Source: Zymoseptoria tritici IPO323
Taxonomy: Eukaryota > Ascomycota > Dothideomycetes > Mycosphaerellales > Mycosphaerellaceae
Assembly: GCF_000219625.1 (NCBI RefSeq)
Contig: NC_018210.1
Coordinates: forward strand, 682,001 to 746,000
DNA: 64,000 bases
Reading direction: 5' to 3'
The notes beneath the pieces are model-generated. The model was not told where the DNA came from. It worked only from the letters and a program-made list of their open reading frames with translations, and made no database searches. This document shows positions 33,063 to 42,734 of this stretch, piece after piece. A program made the position numbers and the translations under genes. The number at the start of each line of letters is the position of its first letter. Position 1 is the first letter of the stretch.

Positions 33063-33753
33063 ATGGCTGACTCCATCTTCACATCCTCACGCTTGACCTA
33101 TCGTACAGTGAACGACTCTGACGATGACTTCTTGTTGCAGCTCCAAACCGACCCGGAATCGCAGCTGCGACTTTCGCCCGCGTTCTTAAACCCCCCAATC
33201 GAAGGCCTACGTGGAGGTAAGGAAAGCGTTCCATGCTGGATGCATGCTCGTGGCTATGATCTGGACCAAGGCCAGTCCCGGGAACCCCACCGGGTTGGCA
33301 CCATAATGCTCGAAGGGTCAAGTACTATCCCCGAGAATCGGCAATCTGGACGCCGGGACTTGGGCATTAGCATCCTGCGGGATTCCAGGGAAAGAATATG
33401 GGACTGAGTCAATACAATGGCTTTTGAACTGGGCGTTTCGGTGGGGTAAATTGAGGAAAGTGGGCCTGATGGTCTGCGATTACAATGTCGGTGGGACCAA
33501 GCTGTACGAAAAGTTAGGCTTCAAGTTGGAGGGAAGACTGCGGGGAGAGATGCGGTACGACGGCGAGGGGGGGATGATTTGGTCTACGGAACGGTGGAGA
33601 GAGAATGGGAGGATCGCTATGGGAATGCTGAAGTGGAAGTGGAGAAGTCTTGATCGAGTAAGCTCGTCAGTGGCATCATTGTGGTCAAAGAGGACGACTG
33701 AGATCAGGTACCGTAACAACGTCTTCATTGCACCGAACCACGAAACTGTCTGA
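33063..33753 (+). pseudogene. GNAT-family N-acetyltransferase, frameshifted
   Basis: The N-terminal part starts MADSIFTSSRLTYRTVNDSD and reaches the acetyl-CoA-domain strand RRDLGISILRD, then stops at about 33407 (IWD-stop). From about 33385 the next frame continues the same domain: GKEYGTESIQWLLNWAFRWG, in which xGxGxG/A has become GKEYGTES, then LRKVGLMVCDYNVGGTKLYE and KLGFKLEGRLRGEMRYDGEG. The break lies at GGGATTCCAGGG near 33381-33390 and equals one extra base or two missing bases. A splice that avoids it would delete the conserved DLGISIL strand, so I prefer a true indel (mutation or assembly error). The C-terminus after MGMLKWKWRSLDR is an unusual extension. If intact it would be a small cytosolic acetyltransferase of unknown substrate. 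Confidence 0.78.
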
Positions 33754-33994
33754 CCATCCGGAAAGCGCCCAGCGACGCCAACCCTCCGATCACATGAGGA
33801 GTTGTGTATATGAAGCGGCCGCCAAGATCCATCTGTCGCCAAAATGTTTTGTAAATCGACGGTCGGTGGCAGAAATCCAGCTCCTTCCTGATTCGGACTA
33901 AGACTGCAGGCAGACTGAAACACTGCGGATCTCATACTATGAAAGGTCACCTACCCGGAACGTACTTCTGCAGGACGCAAATCATGGTGTCGAG

Positions 33995-34576
33995 TTGAAA
34001 GAGCCGTTCATAAATATCGACGACTTCTCTACTCGGCTTTCGTCGGCGACGAGCTCACTTCACCGTTTCCGCCTTCCTGACAACCTTGTACTCGAATACA
34101 AGACCGCACTTCGCAAGGGCAGCTACGAGGATCTCAACCTCTACTTCCTCAGTGACATCCCCGGCGGCAACCTCGGATCCTGCACATACCCTCAACAGAA
34201 CATCACCGACCTCGCGCGCAGGCGAGATGGCTGCTCAAATCTTGCTGGGACGCTTCCGGGAGCTGAGACAACGGATTTTGATCTTGGGAAGACTGCTGTG
34301 CACGAGACTGGACACTGACTTGGTCTGTTTCATACTTTCGATGGCAACAACTGTACTGGTGAGGGCGACTTTGTTGCAGATACTCCGGCGCAGCTCACTC
34401 CGACTACCGGGTGCCCCATCGCGAACCGGACGGATTCTTGCCCGATGCAGGAGGGTTTGGATCCAATCCACAATTACATGGACTACTCGAGCGATGTGTG
34501 TATGATCGAGTTCACTAAGCTGCAGTGTCTTCGCATGTTGAAGACGTTCGCGGAGATGCGCAAAGGAAGGGAATGA
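33995..34576 (+). pseudogene. Secreted M43-type (pappalysin-like) metalloprotease, degraded
   Basis: The frame carries the hallmarks of fungal MEP1-like M43 metalloproteases: KTALRKGSYEDLNLYFLSDI, GGNLGSCTYP, RDGCSNLAGTLPG, DLGKTAVHETGH, then an in-frame TGA at 34316-34318, then LGLFHTFDGNNCTGEGDFVA, DTPAQLTPTTGCP, DSCPMQEGLDPIHNYMDYSS and a normal stop at 34574-34576. The zinc motif HExxHxxGxxH is therefore interrupted at the position normally occupied by Trp (TGG to TGA is one base). No ATG or signal peptide precedes it. The segments before about 34085 and between TYP and RDGC also look eroded. All this indicates a dead gene rather than one sequencing error. Confidence 0.85.
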
Positions 34577-34766
34577 GCGAGGTCGGGTTTCGAAACTTGC
34601 AAGGACAGTGATGAGACATCGGAAACGGGTGCAATACTGATGGTATCGAGACATTGCACATTTCAACAGATCGTGATGATGTTTATGAGACAATCAGAGC
34701 CTTCGCATTGCAAGTGGTCAGCTTTACAATACTCAAAACTAGTCAACCAATCGATCGGACATACAC

Positions 34767-35427
34767 TCACTTGGACGACTTCTTCGCCGCAACGAACGTA
34801 GCAATGGCATCCATCAAAGCCGGGCTGAGACAATCATAGCTCTCCAAACCAGCCTTCTTGAACGCCGACCTGATCTCGTCCATCTTGGACGGCTCCGCTC
34901 CTTGTTCGATGACACTGCTGACGAAAGCGGCGAATTGCGGCTCCTACAGAACAGAAGTATAGCGGTCAGCAGGTGTTTCACAGACTCATGGAGGAGGAAG
35001 GATTTTGAGACGTGCTCGAAGCCTTCCATATTTGACTGCATACCTGCCATCCCTTCTCCTGCGAGAGCTCAACGTGGATAAAGTCCAGACCCTTGAATGG
35101 ATGATCTTGAACGATTCGGCCGAAAAGGTGCACGCCGCATTCCTTGCAAGCGTTGCGTTGAATCGCTGCCTCCGGGTTGACGATTTTGAGCTTGTACTCG
35201 TTGGCGGTAACGGAGACGTTGTCCTTTGACACGACTCCAACGAGAGAAAACAGAGAGCCAGTGGGTTTCCAGCAGAGCGAGCAGCCGCAGAAGTGGTTGT
35301 GGAGGACGTTGCCTTTGATTGAGACCGTCACTGGCGAAGAGGGGCAGTGGCACTTTAGTGTGCCGCCGTTGAAGTTGTCGCTGCCCTTTTGGAAGCCATT
35401 GTCGAGGATTGGGTGGATATTGGGCAT
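34767..35427 (-). CDS. GFA-family (glutathione-dependent formaldehyde-activating-like) enzyme
   Basis: A 186-aa zinc protein of the GFA/CENP-V fold, which in bacteria condenses formaldehyde with glutathione to S-hydroxymethylglutathione. Exons 35427-35044 and 34943-34767; the 100-bp intron (GTATGC...CTGTAG) joins SQEKGWQ to [15 protein letters not shown]. The start [19 protein letters not shown] is the family start. Zinc-binding cysteines occur in [21 protein letters not shown] and [22 protein letters not shown] follows. The C-terminal helices ([36 protein letters not shown]) match fungal homologues. The frame is open upstream to 35499 without family resemblance. Formaldehyde activity of fungal members is not certain. 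Confidence 0.9.
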
Positions 35428-37549
35428 GTTGGCGGATATTTGCAGGTGTGTTGGAGAGACTGTGGATGGATGGGTGAGCTCCAAAGTACCTGCGGGCACT
35501 TCGAGCTTTATCTAGGCGCAAAGCTGTGTCGACCAGGATGTTGTCAAGCGGAGTCAATGCGGATGCATCTTAAGCGGGGTCAATTGCGAATGTTCAAGAA
35601 GTGGAAGGATTGTCCTGGGATGCGAAAATGATTTGCGAACCCAATGGAGTAACCATTTCCCCTCGTTCAGAATCCTGTGGGACAGTTTGCTCTATCCCGC
35701 GGTACGTCTGCACCGACTTTTGAGCTGTACCTGAGCTACTTCTTGGACCAGTGGGTCAAGTGTGCATAAGCAGCCACGGAACGCCCGGTTCTTGGACAAA
35801 ACGCTGGTGCACAAGTCTTGTGGCCGTGCTCCGACTGAGTCGCAACGAGCTCCCACGATACCTCGCCGCAATCGTCCTTGAATAGGGTCGTGAATCCCAG
35901 TGGGCCTGATCACGTTGCACTGGACGCTTGCCGCTGTCTTGATATCGATCGAAATCAATGATCAGTCTCAGTTCGTAGTCTTTACGCTGTCGATGCGAAT
36001 GAATGAAGTCGACTTAAGCTCATATCAATGCTCCACAAGCGCGTTGTCAAACATCACCTTGATGGTCAAGTCTGTGCAATATATGGCCGCTCGAGCCTGG
36101 CCGCCTCCATCATCGTCCAGACCTTGTGACCGGTACCTTGTTCGGAGCAGCATGCCGGCCATTGGAGCGGCGCTTGTCAAGGAAGTCATCAATTCGGCCT
36201 AGGAGTCCGCGAAACGGCACCCTCCAGCACACTTCCAGACCCGCAACCTGACCTTGACCTCGACTGCCGACTGCCAACGATATGTAATGACATATCGCGA
36301 GCGTGCTTGTAGGTTGACGCAAGTGCGTCACAAGCGACTCGCGAAGCAATCTTGTCATCCAAGAGCATTTGATTGTCAGACTTCTCCCCACATCTTCTGC
36401 GTTTGTCGTGTGCGGACTGATGCACAAGTAGCCTTTATCTGAAGCAAGCCATCAAGCGTTTGGCGGATTTTCTTCATGGCCGCCTGCTCAGCTGAAGTAG
36501 CACCTCCACTGCCATCATGGGCGTCTCGCACGTCTGCAGATTGCCTATCGAAGGAACGAACAATACCAAGCCCAGGGCAGCATGATGTCCACTGCTCCTC
36601 CAAGTGCCCAGTCCTTGAAATCGTTCCTGGCATCAGAGGGTTAAGCGGCCTTTTAGACAGGTGCCTGCTGACACGACATGCTCCAGACTCGACATCAGGT
36701 GCCAGACTCGATTGCATGCGCCGGACTCGACGGGAAGACATGCGCTATCATGCGCTCGCGATTCACTCCGAGCCGCCGTATAATCAGAAACAAGCATACA
36801 ATGTCCAGTATAATGAGACTGCACTCCCTTAGGTGGAGTCGCTGGTTGCTGCACCGTCCTTCGGCACTTCAATTCCGTCGGCGTCGGCGACAGAATCGAT
36901 TTCCAGCTCCGGAGGGAAGTCCAGCTGGCGGTCGTATCCCATTCGGTGCAGACTCGTGGTCACGCGCTGGCATGTGCTGGCATGTGGCATTGTGGGGCTC
37001 ATTCACTCGGAGCCTCGATTCGTGTCACTGGATGAGAGTGAATACAGCCGCACATGCTGTGAAGTGGGCACACGTGCGCTAAGCGGGAGTTAGCGGGCCC
37101 GCTCTGTCGCGGCCAGGCAGCGACCACTTCTCTGCCTCTCCCACAACCTCATCAACCGCATCTTCCTCTTCTTCTACCTTCATTGTCGACATCAACCATC
37201 AGCTTTCTCCATCGAACTTTCGACATTCGAGTTCCACTTCCACCTTCTTCGTCGGCCTCCTTTGTCAAGCTTCATCAACGGCTCTCACCGTCGACCTCCG
37301 TCACCAGGCTTAATCGATCTCCAGTGTTGAGCTTCATCAACGACGACTTACGTTGGTGACCTGCGTCTCTCGACTCCTGCCGAAGTTCCTTCTCGTCCTT
37401 GACTTCACCATCGACCAATCGCTGGACCCCGATCGCCGAACTTCATCGAACTCCACCCTTTCCGCTCCGTTCCTTCTCCTGCGTTGTTCCTTCGAACCAC
37501 TCAATACGATCAACTGCTCAGAGAATTATCCATTGCTCGGTTTCCTACC
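35428..37549. other. Long gene-poor stretch
   Basis: More than 2 kb without a supportable gene. ORFs of 60-134 aa on both strands lack motifs and are mutually overlapping. At about 36675-36740 the word CCAGACTCGA or a close variant recurs three times. From about 37150 to 37540 the plus strand is C/T-rich with repeated CTTCATCAACG words and probably forms the 5' leader of the F-box-like gene at 37550. I see no transposon ends. Confidence 0.5.
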
Positions 37550-38338
37550 ATGTCTGCAGCGAAGAAAGCCCAACAAGCTAAGATGGCTCAAGCACTTGCT
37601 ATTGCTGCTCTCGTACAAGCACCAGCTTCTCCAATGAAGACCAAGCTTGATCACGAAGAAAGGGGCAAGCGCAGCACTGCATACAGGATCGGACCGTCTA
37701 GAGTGTCCAAGAACTCCAGCCCTAAGGGCAAAGGGAAGCTCAAGAAAGGTACGCTGCAGAAGAGCCCAATGCAGAAGTCTCCGCCGAAGCAGAAACGATC
37801 CACCGGCAAATCGAAGGGCTCCAACGTCAACAATCCGTGCGACTTCCTGGCACTCCACCCGGACGTCCGCAAAATCATCTACAAGTACGTACTCGCAGGA
37901 AGTACTCATGCCGATCTCGAACCAGCAGGCATCCAGCGGCCATCGCACCTCAGCAATGGCTACACCATCCCTGCCATTCTCAAGGTTTGCAGCTCCGTTC
38001 GTCTGGAAGCTGCTCAGGTGTGGTACCCTCAAATGACCTTTCTCTATTGCCACGAGAAGACCCTGCTTGATTGGCTCCGCCTGATCGGGCCTGCCAATAG
38101 AGCAATCGTCAGGACTCTCCGCCCGGACCGCATCCTCCAGTCGCAGCGATGGGCCGAGGCTGCGGTTGTGTTTACTCACGCCAGGATCAAGGATGCCGGC
38201 TTCGAAGAGATCGTCGAGGACGCTATCGAGGCGGCGTTCTGGAAGAAGTCGCCGGAGGTGGTGGGTGGTTCGTGTGAGGGCAAGTGGGCGTTTATTCGGG
38301 GCGAGAAGTGGGCTGTGGACGGGGCTGTTGCCGCATAA
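37550..38338 (+). CDS. F-box/DUF-like protein with basic N-terminus (262 aa)
   Basis: Single-exon gene; the ATG at 37550 gives MSAAKKAQQAKMAQALAIAA. The first 105 residues are Lys/Ser/Pro-rich and probably disordered (SPKGKGKLKKGTLQKSPMQK), suggesting nuclear or nucleic-acid association. The core starts with CDFLALHPDVRKIIYKYVLA, the fungal F-box-like helix with L-P-x-(E/D)-x-R-x-x-I-Y pattern. PAILKVCSSVRLEAAQVWYP and the typical FYxxxTF-like strand (MTFLYCHEKTLLDWLRLIGP) follow. The ending is RGEKWAVDGAVAA. This architecture is very common and expanded in Dothideomycetes, and function is generally unknown. It belongs to a different branch from the tandem array at 17-23 kb. Confidence 0.75.
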   Translation: MSAAKKAQQAKMAQALAIAALVQAPASPMKTKLDHEERGKRSTAYRIGPSRVSKNSSPKGKGKLKKGTLQKSPMQKSPPKQKRSTGKSKGSNVNNPCDFLALHPDVRKIIYKYVLAGSTHADLEPAGIQRPSHLSNGYTIPAILKVCSSVRLEAAQVWYPQMTFLYCHEKTLLDWLRLIGPANRAIVRTLRPDRILQSQRWAEAAVVFTHARIKDAGFEEIVEDAIEAAFWKKSPEVVGGSCEGKWAFIRGEKWAVDGAVAA

Positions 38339-38600
38339 GAGAGTGTCGCCGAGGCGGACTGAGTGTATTGGCTGTATTGAGCATGGCGATGGTGTGCAAG
38401 GTGTGGGTTTCAAAAGGCGGAACGGAGCGGAGAGTAGTATATATTCCAGCGGAAGACTTCCCCGACTGCAGCGTATTTGGTCGAGCGGCCATCGATTCTG
38501 TCGGTAAAGGAGATGTAAAAGTTTACGGAGAGCGACTCCTTCGAGCTCTCGCGGCGTTAGTATTACAATGTCAATCACCCTTACAGCGACTTTGTTCTCT

Positions 38601-38654
38601 CCAAATGTAGCTCCCTCTCCAAATGTAGCTCCCTCTCCAAATGTAGCTCCCTCT
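38601..38654 (+). repeat. Three perfect 18-bp tandem repeats
   Basis: The unit CCAAATGTAGCTCCCTCT is present exactly three times. In the open plus frame from 38568 it encodes PNVAPS repeats. Perfect identity implies recent expansion. Confidence 0.92.
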
Positions 38655-38917
38655 CCAAGCACTGTCGTTGACGACGATGCTGCCGCTGTCGAAGACGTGA
38701 GCTCAGGCGAGAGCATCACTAAAGAAGCGAGAGTCTCGGCGGAAGAGAAGAGGAGGCTGGGATCTCGAAAGCATCTCCGTGAAATTGAGAGGCAGCATGG
38801 CCAGGCATTCCATACTGTCAGAATAGGTCAAATTTGTTCCCATGAAGCGCGGCCTCGAGGTTCGGGTGGCTTCAAAAGTCTTCAACGAAGAGTGGTCCAT
38901 TTGGTCTCGAGGACACC

Positions 38918-39711
38918 ATGGGAATCGCGGCGCCGATTCCCTCAGAGATTGTAAATGCTTTCAACACCGCCAATGGCACGATGCCTAGAGTCTACAACAG
39001 TCCACTGGTCTCAACCCGTGGGCCCCTCGCATCCTTGTTCTTTGAAAATCTCTTCAACAAGACGGGCGAGCCGAACATTGCGGAAGTATTCAAGAAGATG
39101 TGCCTGGTCTTTGGTGATCGGCAGGACAACCCTACTCGTCCTTGTTCGGTGCTGAAAACGATCTTTCTCACGAACGTCAAGGTCGACAAGGTGTCCAAGA
39201 TCGGCCATGACGGCAAGACTGCTTTTGCGTTTTTGGGTCTTGGTGCGGTGTCGGGTACCGACAAGATGACACTGCCAAAGGGCCTGGGAATCCCCCGCCA
39301 GATCGGTAACCGCCAGATCCAGGCCGCCGTCTCTCGAGAAATGTACGCCTCGAAGCAGTTCTTCTTCAGCACCGTGGCAGCCTGGCGCCTCTTTGAAAGT
39401 TCAGATTGGTTGGCACGAGACTCATTTTCCAAGGTATCCACGTTGGCCCCGACGTGCAAAAGAACACCATCATGCGCGACTTCGTGGAGCAAGACATCCG
39501 CGCACAGTTCGAGAGGAGAGTCAGACTCCGCTCCAGCTCGACCGACTTCCGTGGGATCGGGAACTCATACAGCGGCGTTCGTCCAAGCTTCGAAAACATG
39601 CTCGTATACCAGGGTGTGCTCGAGACTCGCAAGAGAGCAGTTCGTCTGCGTTCCCGACCGGTGAACGGCGAGCTGCCATTCGTCGCGCCCAACATCTACG
39701 ACGCCGAGTAG
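38918..39711 (+). pseudogene. Unrecognised protein gene broken by frameshift
   Basis: From the ATG at 38918 (MGIAAPIPSEIVNAFNTANG) a protein-like frame runs to about 39396 (SKQFFFSTVAAWRLF). A second frame then takes over with equally protein-like sequence (VGTRLIFQGIHVGPDVQKNT, VEQDIRAQFERRVRLRSSST, RPVNGELPFVAPNIYDAE) and stops at 39711. Adding one base near CTTTGAAAGTTC (39391-39400) would join the two without loss, so a 1-bp deletion is likely. Further downstream, fragments in other frames (39740-39855, VHKPPLVEVLRAAQRAM; 39900-39990, Lys/Arg-rich) also look protein-like, which suggests several disruptions. I do not recognise the family. An upstream frame (38568-38915) with PNVAPS repeats may be a separate exon or a remnant. 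Confidence 0.6.
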
Positions 39712-39992
39712 AGGCGGAGGAGAATGAAAGTCTGCTTTCGGTGCTGTGGTTGACGTGCATAAACCTCCGCTGGTGGAAGTGTTGCGAGCCGCGCAGAGGG
39801 CGATGAAGGTGCAGCTGACTTCGATCGAGAACTCGTTGCACTACAAGAATTAGCGCGAGGGGCTGATTGGTGGCTCGCGAGGCAACGTTGAGACCCTTCC
39901 CGACTCTACGAGTCTCGACGAGATCAAGGCTCGCGAGAGGGAGGTGAAGAAGACGAGGAAGAGGCAAAGGATGGAAAGGAGAGCTAAGGCGG

Positions 39993-41033
39993 ATGGCGAC
40001 GCGGATGGTCGCGAAGCGCGGTCTCGAGGTCCGAATGCCTTCGGGATTCCGGAAGACATGTGATATAGTTTCAATCGATCTCGCGGAAACCTCGTCCTCT
40101 CCGACTTCGAACGGCTCTCCCAAAGCTGTCGTTGACGACAATGCCACCACTGACCGAAACGTGAAAATGACCTGCAGTCTAACCAAGGAAGTGGGAGGGC
40201 TGACCAACGAGAACAGCAGGCACCTTTTGAATGAGTTTGCGTGCACCGTGCTTAGCAAAAAAACAGGTGCACCGGACCTGCGCGCCGTTGTCACTCAATT
40301 CCACACGATCCGACAGGACGAGATCACCGGCAAGGCCAAGCGTGGTTCTTCCTTCACATTAGTGGAGAACTTCCGTGTCCTAAGGTCCAGAGAGATAGCC
40401 CGCGTGTATCACTACGTCGCTACGACTTGGGAGGCCTATGCGCCGGGATATGTCAACACGGAGACGGCGATGGTGAAGTACAAGCCAGCACAGGACGCTA
40501 AACTGGTCGAGATGGTTTTGGCAAAGCAGAAGTGTGGGAAGCAGCCCGGCTGGTACAAGGCGTGGTCCGCGATGAGATCCTCTGCCAACAACCCTCCTCG
40601 TCTAGGCGGTGGCAACAACCCTCCTCGCCCTGCCGATGGCAATACCAATCTCTCTGCGAACGCGGCGGGCAAACTCCCAGCAATTACCATCATGAACGGC
40701 GCTACTAGCAATCCAGCATTCTGCGGAATCGGTGGTATCTCTGGCGTCGCCTTCGTCCGCAACCTGACCCGACTCTTGCTCATCCGGAGCATCTGCGGAG
40801 AAACGCGGCGTGGCAAAGAGGTCCATCCCGTGGGTTCAAAGTATGTTTCAGCGAGCGAAGCGCGGTCGCGAAAAGAGCTCATGGTTCATCAATATCCACG
40901 ACGCGATAGCGTATCAATCAGCCTGACTGTGGTCGTATCACCTCCAGATTCGCGCTTTCTCTTCAGTGCAGTCCGTGGCAACCAGGATGTGTTGAGTTGC
41001 CTCACGAACGGAGCAGACGAAGGTCTCGAGTAG
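39993..41033 (+). CDS. Orphan ORF, 346 aa
   Basis: Single-exon ORF (MATRMVAKRGLEVRMPSGFR). No family recognised. The middle is protein-like: LTNENSRHLLNEFACTVLSK, DLRAVVTQFHTIRQDEITGK, SREIARVYHYVATTWEAYAP, AKLVEMVLAKQKCGKQPGWY. The next part has two NNPPRxxxGN repeats. The C-terminal third (from about residue 225) is Arg/Ser-rich with poor composition and may be read-through into non-coding DNA. The segment SPKAVVDDNATTD near residue 42 resembles SPSTVVDDDAAA in the frame at 38568, hinting that the two loci share ancestry. It may be a decayed gene rather than an active one. Confidence 0.45.
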   Translation: MATRMVAKRGLEVRMPSGFRKTCDIVSIDLAETSSSPTSNGSPKAVVDDNATTDRNVKMTCSLTKEVGGLTNENSRHLLNEFACTVLSKKTGAPDLRAVVTQFHTIRQDEITGKAKRGSSFTLVENFRVLRSREIARVYHYVATTWEAYAPGYVNTETAMVKYKPAQDAKLVEMVLAKQKCGKQPGWYKAWSAMRSSANNPPRLGGGNNPPRPADGNTNLSANAAGKLPAITIMNGATSNPAFCGIGGISGVAFVRNLTRLLLIRSICGETRRGKEVHPVGSKYVSASEARSRKELMVHQYPRRDSVSISLTVVVSPPDSRFLFSAVRGNQDVLSCLTNGADEGLE

Positions 41034-41657
41034 ATCCTGGACCGCCCTACAAGAGAGCATGGCAACGACATTCGTGCTGTCGGTTGACGTTGTATCCGAG
41101 CGAGCGAGCGTAGCTTCAAAGTCTCCCCATTTTCAATGTTCCAAGAAAGGTTCGAGTAAGATGTGTGAGATGCGGCTTCGTGAGCGAGGGAGGCAGGCAT
41201 CTAATGTCTGTTCTCCGCTAGCAAGTCTCTGCGGCATGGCAAGGCGCTCCGCCCTGTCACTCGAGATTACGTTCAAGTTCACGAAGTGCGCCCTTGACTT
41301 TGGAGATTTGTCAATGTGACGCTTCACCTATTAGACGAGGGAGCATGGCAAAGAGCTCCGCACTGTTGGTCAAAACTGCGTTCGAACCTAAGAAGCGCGG
41401 CGTCCCAGATTCCTGGTCACGCAGAGGTGTCAGATGGTTGCTCCGCCAGCCAAGCGACGAAGTATGGCATCGAAGTCTGTCCTGCCGGTCGGAATTCTGT
41501 TCGGATCCATCAAACCCGAGCTCAGAAATCTCGCGTGATCTCGCAGAGCTGTCAAGTGGATGCTCTGCCATATAGACCTGACATTCTGGCAAGAAATACC
41601 ATCCTGTCGGCCGGGATTGTGTCTGAGCCCGCGAGGGGCAGCCTCCAGAGTCTGTCT
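41034..41657. other. Intergenic with degenerate repeats
   Basis: Contains diverged repeated words: GCATGGCAAGGCGCTCCGCC (41234) versus GCATGGCAAAGAGCTCCGCA (41343), and two segments of roughly 90 bp (about 41421-41510 and 41548-41636) that align through GCAGAG(G/C)TGTCA, TGCTC(C/T)GCCA and CCTGYCGGYCGG. No intact ORF with protein-like composition. Confidence 0.5.
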
Positions 41658-42734
41658 TCAAGTAGCCTGAGGCGACAGTGGAATATTGTCAATCAACCTG
41701 ACGGCGACTTTATCATCCCCAAGTCCCAGCTCTTCACCAGGTGCAGTCTTCTCCAAAGGCAACATCTTAATCGCACCACTCAAAACCGCACCCTTTGCCC
41801 CATCCACCACCTCGATCTCCTCCAGCGTATCCGGGTCTGCAAGCGAAATGTAGTCCACCTCAAACCGCACCCTCTCCTCCTCGCCGAGCCCATCCTGCTC
41901 CATATCCACCCGATTCGTAACATCCCACGCCATGGCCAGAATCTGATCCCTCTTCCTCTTGCCCGTCAGATACGCCGCCTCCGCAGCCCTTAACGCCTGC
42001 GACAACACGATCCCCACCGTTCTCCTCCTCTTTCCCAAGTACACATTCCGACTACTCATCGCCAAACCATCCTCCTCCCTCTCCGTCGGTATGATCCGCA
42101 CCTCAGTGTTGATGTGTAAATCCTTGACCATCCTCTTGATCACCACCGTCTGCTGCACGTCTTTCTGCCCGAAGTATACGCGATCCGCTTCGACGATGTT
42201 GAAGAGTTTCATACATACCGTTGCTACGCCGCGGAAGAAGACTGGACGGCTCCTGCCCTCGAGGAGGTTGGCGAGGGGCGTGATCGTTACGAATGAGCCG
42301 ACGCCTGGGAGCGTGGAGTCGGGTGGTAGCGTCGGATACATGGTCTTGCTCGTGGGTGCGAAGATGGCTTCCACGCGGCCAAGACCTTCGCTTGCGAGCT
42401 GGTGGTCGAGGGTTTGGAGTTGTTCGAGGTCGGCGTCCCACGTTTTGGGGTAGCTGCCGAGATCTTCATTCACGCCGAACTGAGTGGGATTGACATAGAT
42501 TGAGACGAAGACCTTGGTGTTCTCAGAGGCTGCTTGTCGGACGAGGGAGAGGTGTCCCTTGTGGAGGGCTCCCATCGTTGGCACGAGACCGACGGACTGG
42601 CCGTCTAAAAGGAGCTCACGCCGATGTTTCCTCAGAGGAGCGACATCGCGGAAGACATGGAAGTTTCGCCATGCTGTTCTTTTGCTTGTAGCTTGGAGGA
42701 ACCGCCATTGTCGCCGGAGTGTGCTGCCGAACAT
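41658..42734 (-). CDS. PAN6: Pantoate-beta-alanine ligase (pantothenate synthetase)
   Basis: Condenses pantoate with beta-alanine using ATP to make pantothenate, the CoA precursor. 358 aa from the ATG at 42734 (MFGSTLRRQWRFLQATSKRT). The longer frame back to 42854 lacks family sequence, so the shorter start is preferred; the Arg-rich N-terminus might target mitochondria. PanC landmarks: GLVPTMGALHKGHLSLVRQA (HIGH-like nucleotide motif), VSIYVNPTQFGVNEDLGSYP, FAPTSKTMYP, FRGVATVCMKLFNIVEADRV, YFGQKDVQQTVVIKRMVKDL and the KMSKS-equivalent EEDGLAMSSRNVYL. The C-terminal domain ends in IDYISLADP-like VDYISLADPDTLEEIEVVDG. An insertion of about 30 residues between YPKTWDADLEQL and VEAIFAPT is common in fungi. 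It is divergent from DBP7. Confidence 0.93.
   Translation of the reverse strand: MFGSTLRRQWRFLQATSKRTAWRNFHVFRDVAPLRKHRRELLLDGQSVGLVPTMGALHKGHLSLVRQAASENTKVFVSIYVNPTQFGVNEDLGSYPKTWDADLEQLQTLDHQLASEGLGRVEAIFAPTSKTMYPTLPPDSTLPGVGSFVTITPLANLLEGRSRPVFFRGVATVCMKLFNIVEADRVYFGQKDVQQTVVIKRMVKDLHINTEVRIIPTEREEDGLAMSSRNVYLGKRRRTVGIVLSQALRAAEAAYLTGKRKRDQILAMAWDVTNRVDMEQDGLGEEERVRFEVDYISLADPDTLEEIEVVDGAKGAVLSGAIKMLPLEKTAPGEELGLGDDKVAVRLIDNIPLSPQAT

Noticed and set aside
33321..33386. Possible intron that would bypass the GNAT frameshift
   Set aside because: Removing it would delete the conserved DLGISIL strand of the acetyltransferase fold, so an indel is more likely.
35428..37090. Several ORFs of 80-134 aa on both strands
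   Set aside because: They overlap each other, begin at non-ATG codons or lack motifs; no gene can be supported.
37526..38719. 397-aa minus-strand frame
   Set aside because: Antisense to the F-box-like gene at 37550 with Leu/Arg-rich, motif-free composition; the plus strand has the recognisable pattern.
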